DNA of 7,538 nucleotides from positions 1-7,538 of the forward strand of contig JAGXOR010000063.1 in the NCBI GenBank assembly GCA_023659785.1. Reading direction: 5' to 3'. The position numbers and the translations under genes were made by a program. Under the pieces are notes generated by a model. The model worked only from the letters and a program-made list of their open reading frames with translations. It did not search any database and was not told the origin of the DNA. Shown one piece after another: positions 6,748-7,538 of the stretch; the stretch's first letter is position 1; each line of letters begins with the position of its first letter. Origin of the DNA: Methanomicrobia archaeon LH_S13 (lineage in GTDB: Archaea; Halobacteriota; Syntropharchaeia; Alkanophagales; Methanospirareceae).

Positions 6748-6908
6748 ATGGTGAGATGAAGGGAAAAGGGGGACCGCAGCGCAAGAGTTGAGAAGAAGTA
6801 AAGAAGATGGAGATAGGATGGAAGGGATTTTTGGAAGAATACCCCATATCTTTGGGGTGAGGAGAGGTTTTTTTAGCCAAAAGAGTTAGGAGGTGATAAG
6901 AAAAAAAA
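6748..6908 (+). promoter_or_regulatory. Long purine-rich pilin leader with hairpin and T7 tract (possible attenuator)
   Basis: This gene-free leader (about 160 nt) is strongly purine-rich on the plus strand from about 6745 to 6840. It contains tiny frames (ATG at 6742, five codons; ATG at 6756, MKGKGGPQRKS). A perfect 6-bp hairpin follows: ACCCCA at 6841-6846, six-base loop, TGGGGT at 6853-6858. Nine bases later comes a run of seven T (6868-6874). T-runs terminate archaeal RNA polymerase, so this could trim or regulate transcription before the pilin gene. No known riboswitch class is recognised. Confidence 0.45.
6888..6897 (+). promoter_or_regulatory. Strong Shine-Dalgarno site of the pilin gene
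   Basis: AGGAGGTGAT is an essentially full-length complement of the 3' end of 16S rRNA. It sits 11 nt before the ATG at 6909, separated by an A-rich spacer with nine A in a row from 6901. It fixes the pilin start and indicates high translation, in contrast to the ATPase and second platform genes, which show no clear site. Confidence 0.85.
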
Positions 6909-7379
6909 ATGAATGCAAAGAAAAGAAAAAGAAGAAGCTTGAAGAAAGACGAACGAGCAGTATCGCCAGTGATTGGTGTTATTCTGATGATTGCCATTAC
7001 AGTCGTAATAGCGGCGGTCGTTGCCGCGTTCGCCTACGGCATCATCGGCGGCGTGACAAAATCGCCGAACGCAGCGTTGGTTGTTGAAGATGCCGCTGTA
7101 GGTAAAACGAATATAACTATAATTCACCACGGTGGAGATCCGATAGTTGATGCGTTTAAAAACGAAACTGGGACTGGCGGCAATTGGAGTAATCTAGAAG
7201 TAAAGCTGGAGGGTGAAAATATTGAGTGGGCTAACGTAACAGTAGGTGGCGACAAGAACCTGAACTTTGAGAGTGGTGAGCAGATGGAAATCACGGTTTC
7301 AGCGCTTAAGTCCGGTGATTCAATTGCAGTGGTCTACACACCATCCGGGGACATATTGCAACGAGTGAAAGTGGCGTAG
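6909..7379 (+). CDS. Archaeal type IV pilin (Pilin_N / DUF1628 type)
   Basis: A small prepilin of 156 residues. The basic leader MNAKKRKRRSLKKDER is followed by AVSPVIGVILMIAITVVIAA, the hallmark of euryarchaeal pilins. Cleavage by a PibD-type prepilin peptidase is expected between R16 and A17, exposing the hydrophobic helix (17-45) that packs in the filament core. Residues 55-156 are a beta-rich head (NAALVVEDAAVGKTNITIIH, then NLEVKLEGENIEWANVTVGG, and SGDSIAVVYTPSGDILQRV) with four N-glycosylation sequons at N68, N85, N92 and N109. Head and length are normal for the family. It has its own promoter, a near-ideal ribosome-binding site and a strong terminator, so it is a single-gene unit with the profile of a major pilin. 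It is the obvious substrate of the ATPase and platform proteins at 751-4369, although it is transcribed separately. The GC-rich codons around 7011-7060 encode the conserved helix and are not by themselves a sign of transfer. Confidence 0.95.
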   Translation: MNAKKRKRRSLKKDERAVSPVIGVILMIAITVVIAAVVAAFAYGIIGGVTKSPNAALVVEDAAVGKTNITIIHHGGDPIVDAFKNETGTGGNWSNLEVKLEGENIEWANVTVGGDKNLNFESGEQMEITVSALKSGDSIAVVYTPSGDILQRVKVA

Positions 7380-7405
7380 GTGCAAGCGCAAAGCAAAGAA
7401 AAAAA

Positions 7406-7446
7406 GGGATAAGAGAATGCCTTGCCTCTTATCCTGCTATTTTTTA
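7406..7446 (+). terminator. Hairpin/T-tract terminator after the pilin gene
   Basis: A perfect 9-bp stem (GGATAAGAG at 7407-7415 with CTCTTATCC at 7426-7434, ten-base loop) is followed by TGCTA and six T (7440-7445). It lies 27 nt after the pilin stop. This is an unusually clean terminator for an archaeon and may also protect the 3' end of an abundant pilin mRNA. Confidence 0.85.
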
Positions 7447-7538
7447 TAAAAAAGTTTTCTTATCATCAATTGTTTCAATCCCAAAAAACCCGGTCAAAAT
7501 TCATTTCCGGTTTTAACTTAAGAATTTAAGAGTAGAGT
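7447..7538. other. AT-rich tail with two inverted repeats, no gene seen
   Basis: No coding frame is visible. AAAACC(C)GG at 7485-7493 can pair with CCGGTTTT at 7507-7514 with one bulged C and a 13-base loop. CTTAA at 7517-7521 and TTAAG at 7526-7530 form a perfect small palindrome with a 4-base centre. These may be a back-up terminator or the regulatory region of a gene beyond the right edge. Confidence 0.4.

Noticed and set aside
6719..7130. Minus-strand frames with Phe/Leu-rich stretches opposite the pilin start
   Set aside because: They are antisense of the Lys-rich leader and hydrophobic helix of the pilin, which is certain from its motif, ribosome-binding site and terminator.

Overview
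The window looks archaeal. It has a near-perfect TATA box (TTTATATA) behind an A-rich BRE, a strong AGGAGGTGAT ribosome-binding site, an archaeal-type pilin (KKDERAVSPVIGV at its N-terminus) and a secretion ATPase followed by two FlaJ/TadC-like membrane proteins. Codon choice is AT-leaning with much AGG/AGA and ATA. OB-fold surface proteins with Pro/Ser/Thr stalks, together with a glycine-rich pilin-like giant, would suit a Halobacteriota-type euryarchaeon, for example the ANME-1/Methanophagales neighbourhood. That placement is inference and no marker gene here proves it.

Region 1 (1-748): two OB-fold modules lie head to head. The left one reads leftward off the window edge. The right one reads rightward into a Pro/Ser/Thr stalk and a C-terminal membrane anchor. 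Both look N-terminally truncated at about 235-255, with no room for start codons or a promoter. Region 2 (751-4369): a tight rightward cassette of a GspE/VirB11-type ATPase with an extra charged N-terminal extension, then two consecutive integral-membrane platform proteins. Junctions are 2 nt, a 4-nt overlap and 2 nt, and the anchored OB-fold gene abuts it in the same direction. Region 3 (4366-6698): a leftward 727-residue protein that starts with a class III (prepilin-like) signal and carries a large glycine-rich, probably beta-helical, heavily glycosylatable insert. It is preceded by a previously easy-to-miss small reading frame that overlaps it by 4 nt. Region 4 (6699-6908): a divergent promoter region and a purine-rich pilin leader containing a hairpin followed by seven T. 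Region 5 (6909-7538): a classic small archaeal type IV pilin, a strong hairpin/T-tract terminator, and a gene-free tail with two further inverted repeats.

Taken together, this is a type IV filament or pseudopilus locus. The ATPase would power assembly and the two membrane proteins would form the platform. The small pilin is the likely major or scaffold subunit, and the giant glycine-rich pilin-like protein is a candidate tip, adhesin or sheath subunit. The OB-fold membrane protein is a candidate extracytoplasmic accessory. The prepilin peptidase needed to process the pilins is not in this window.
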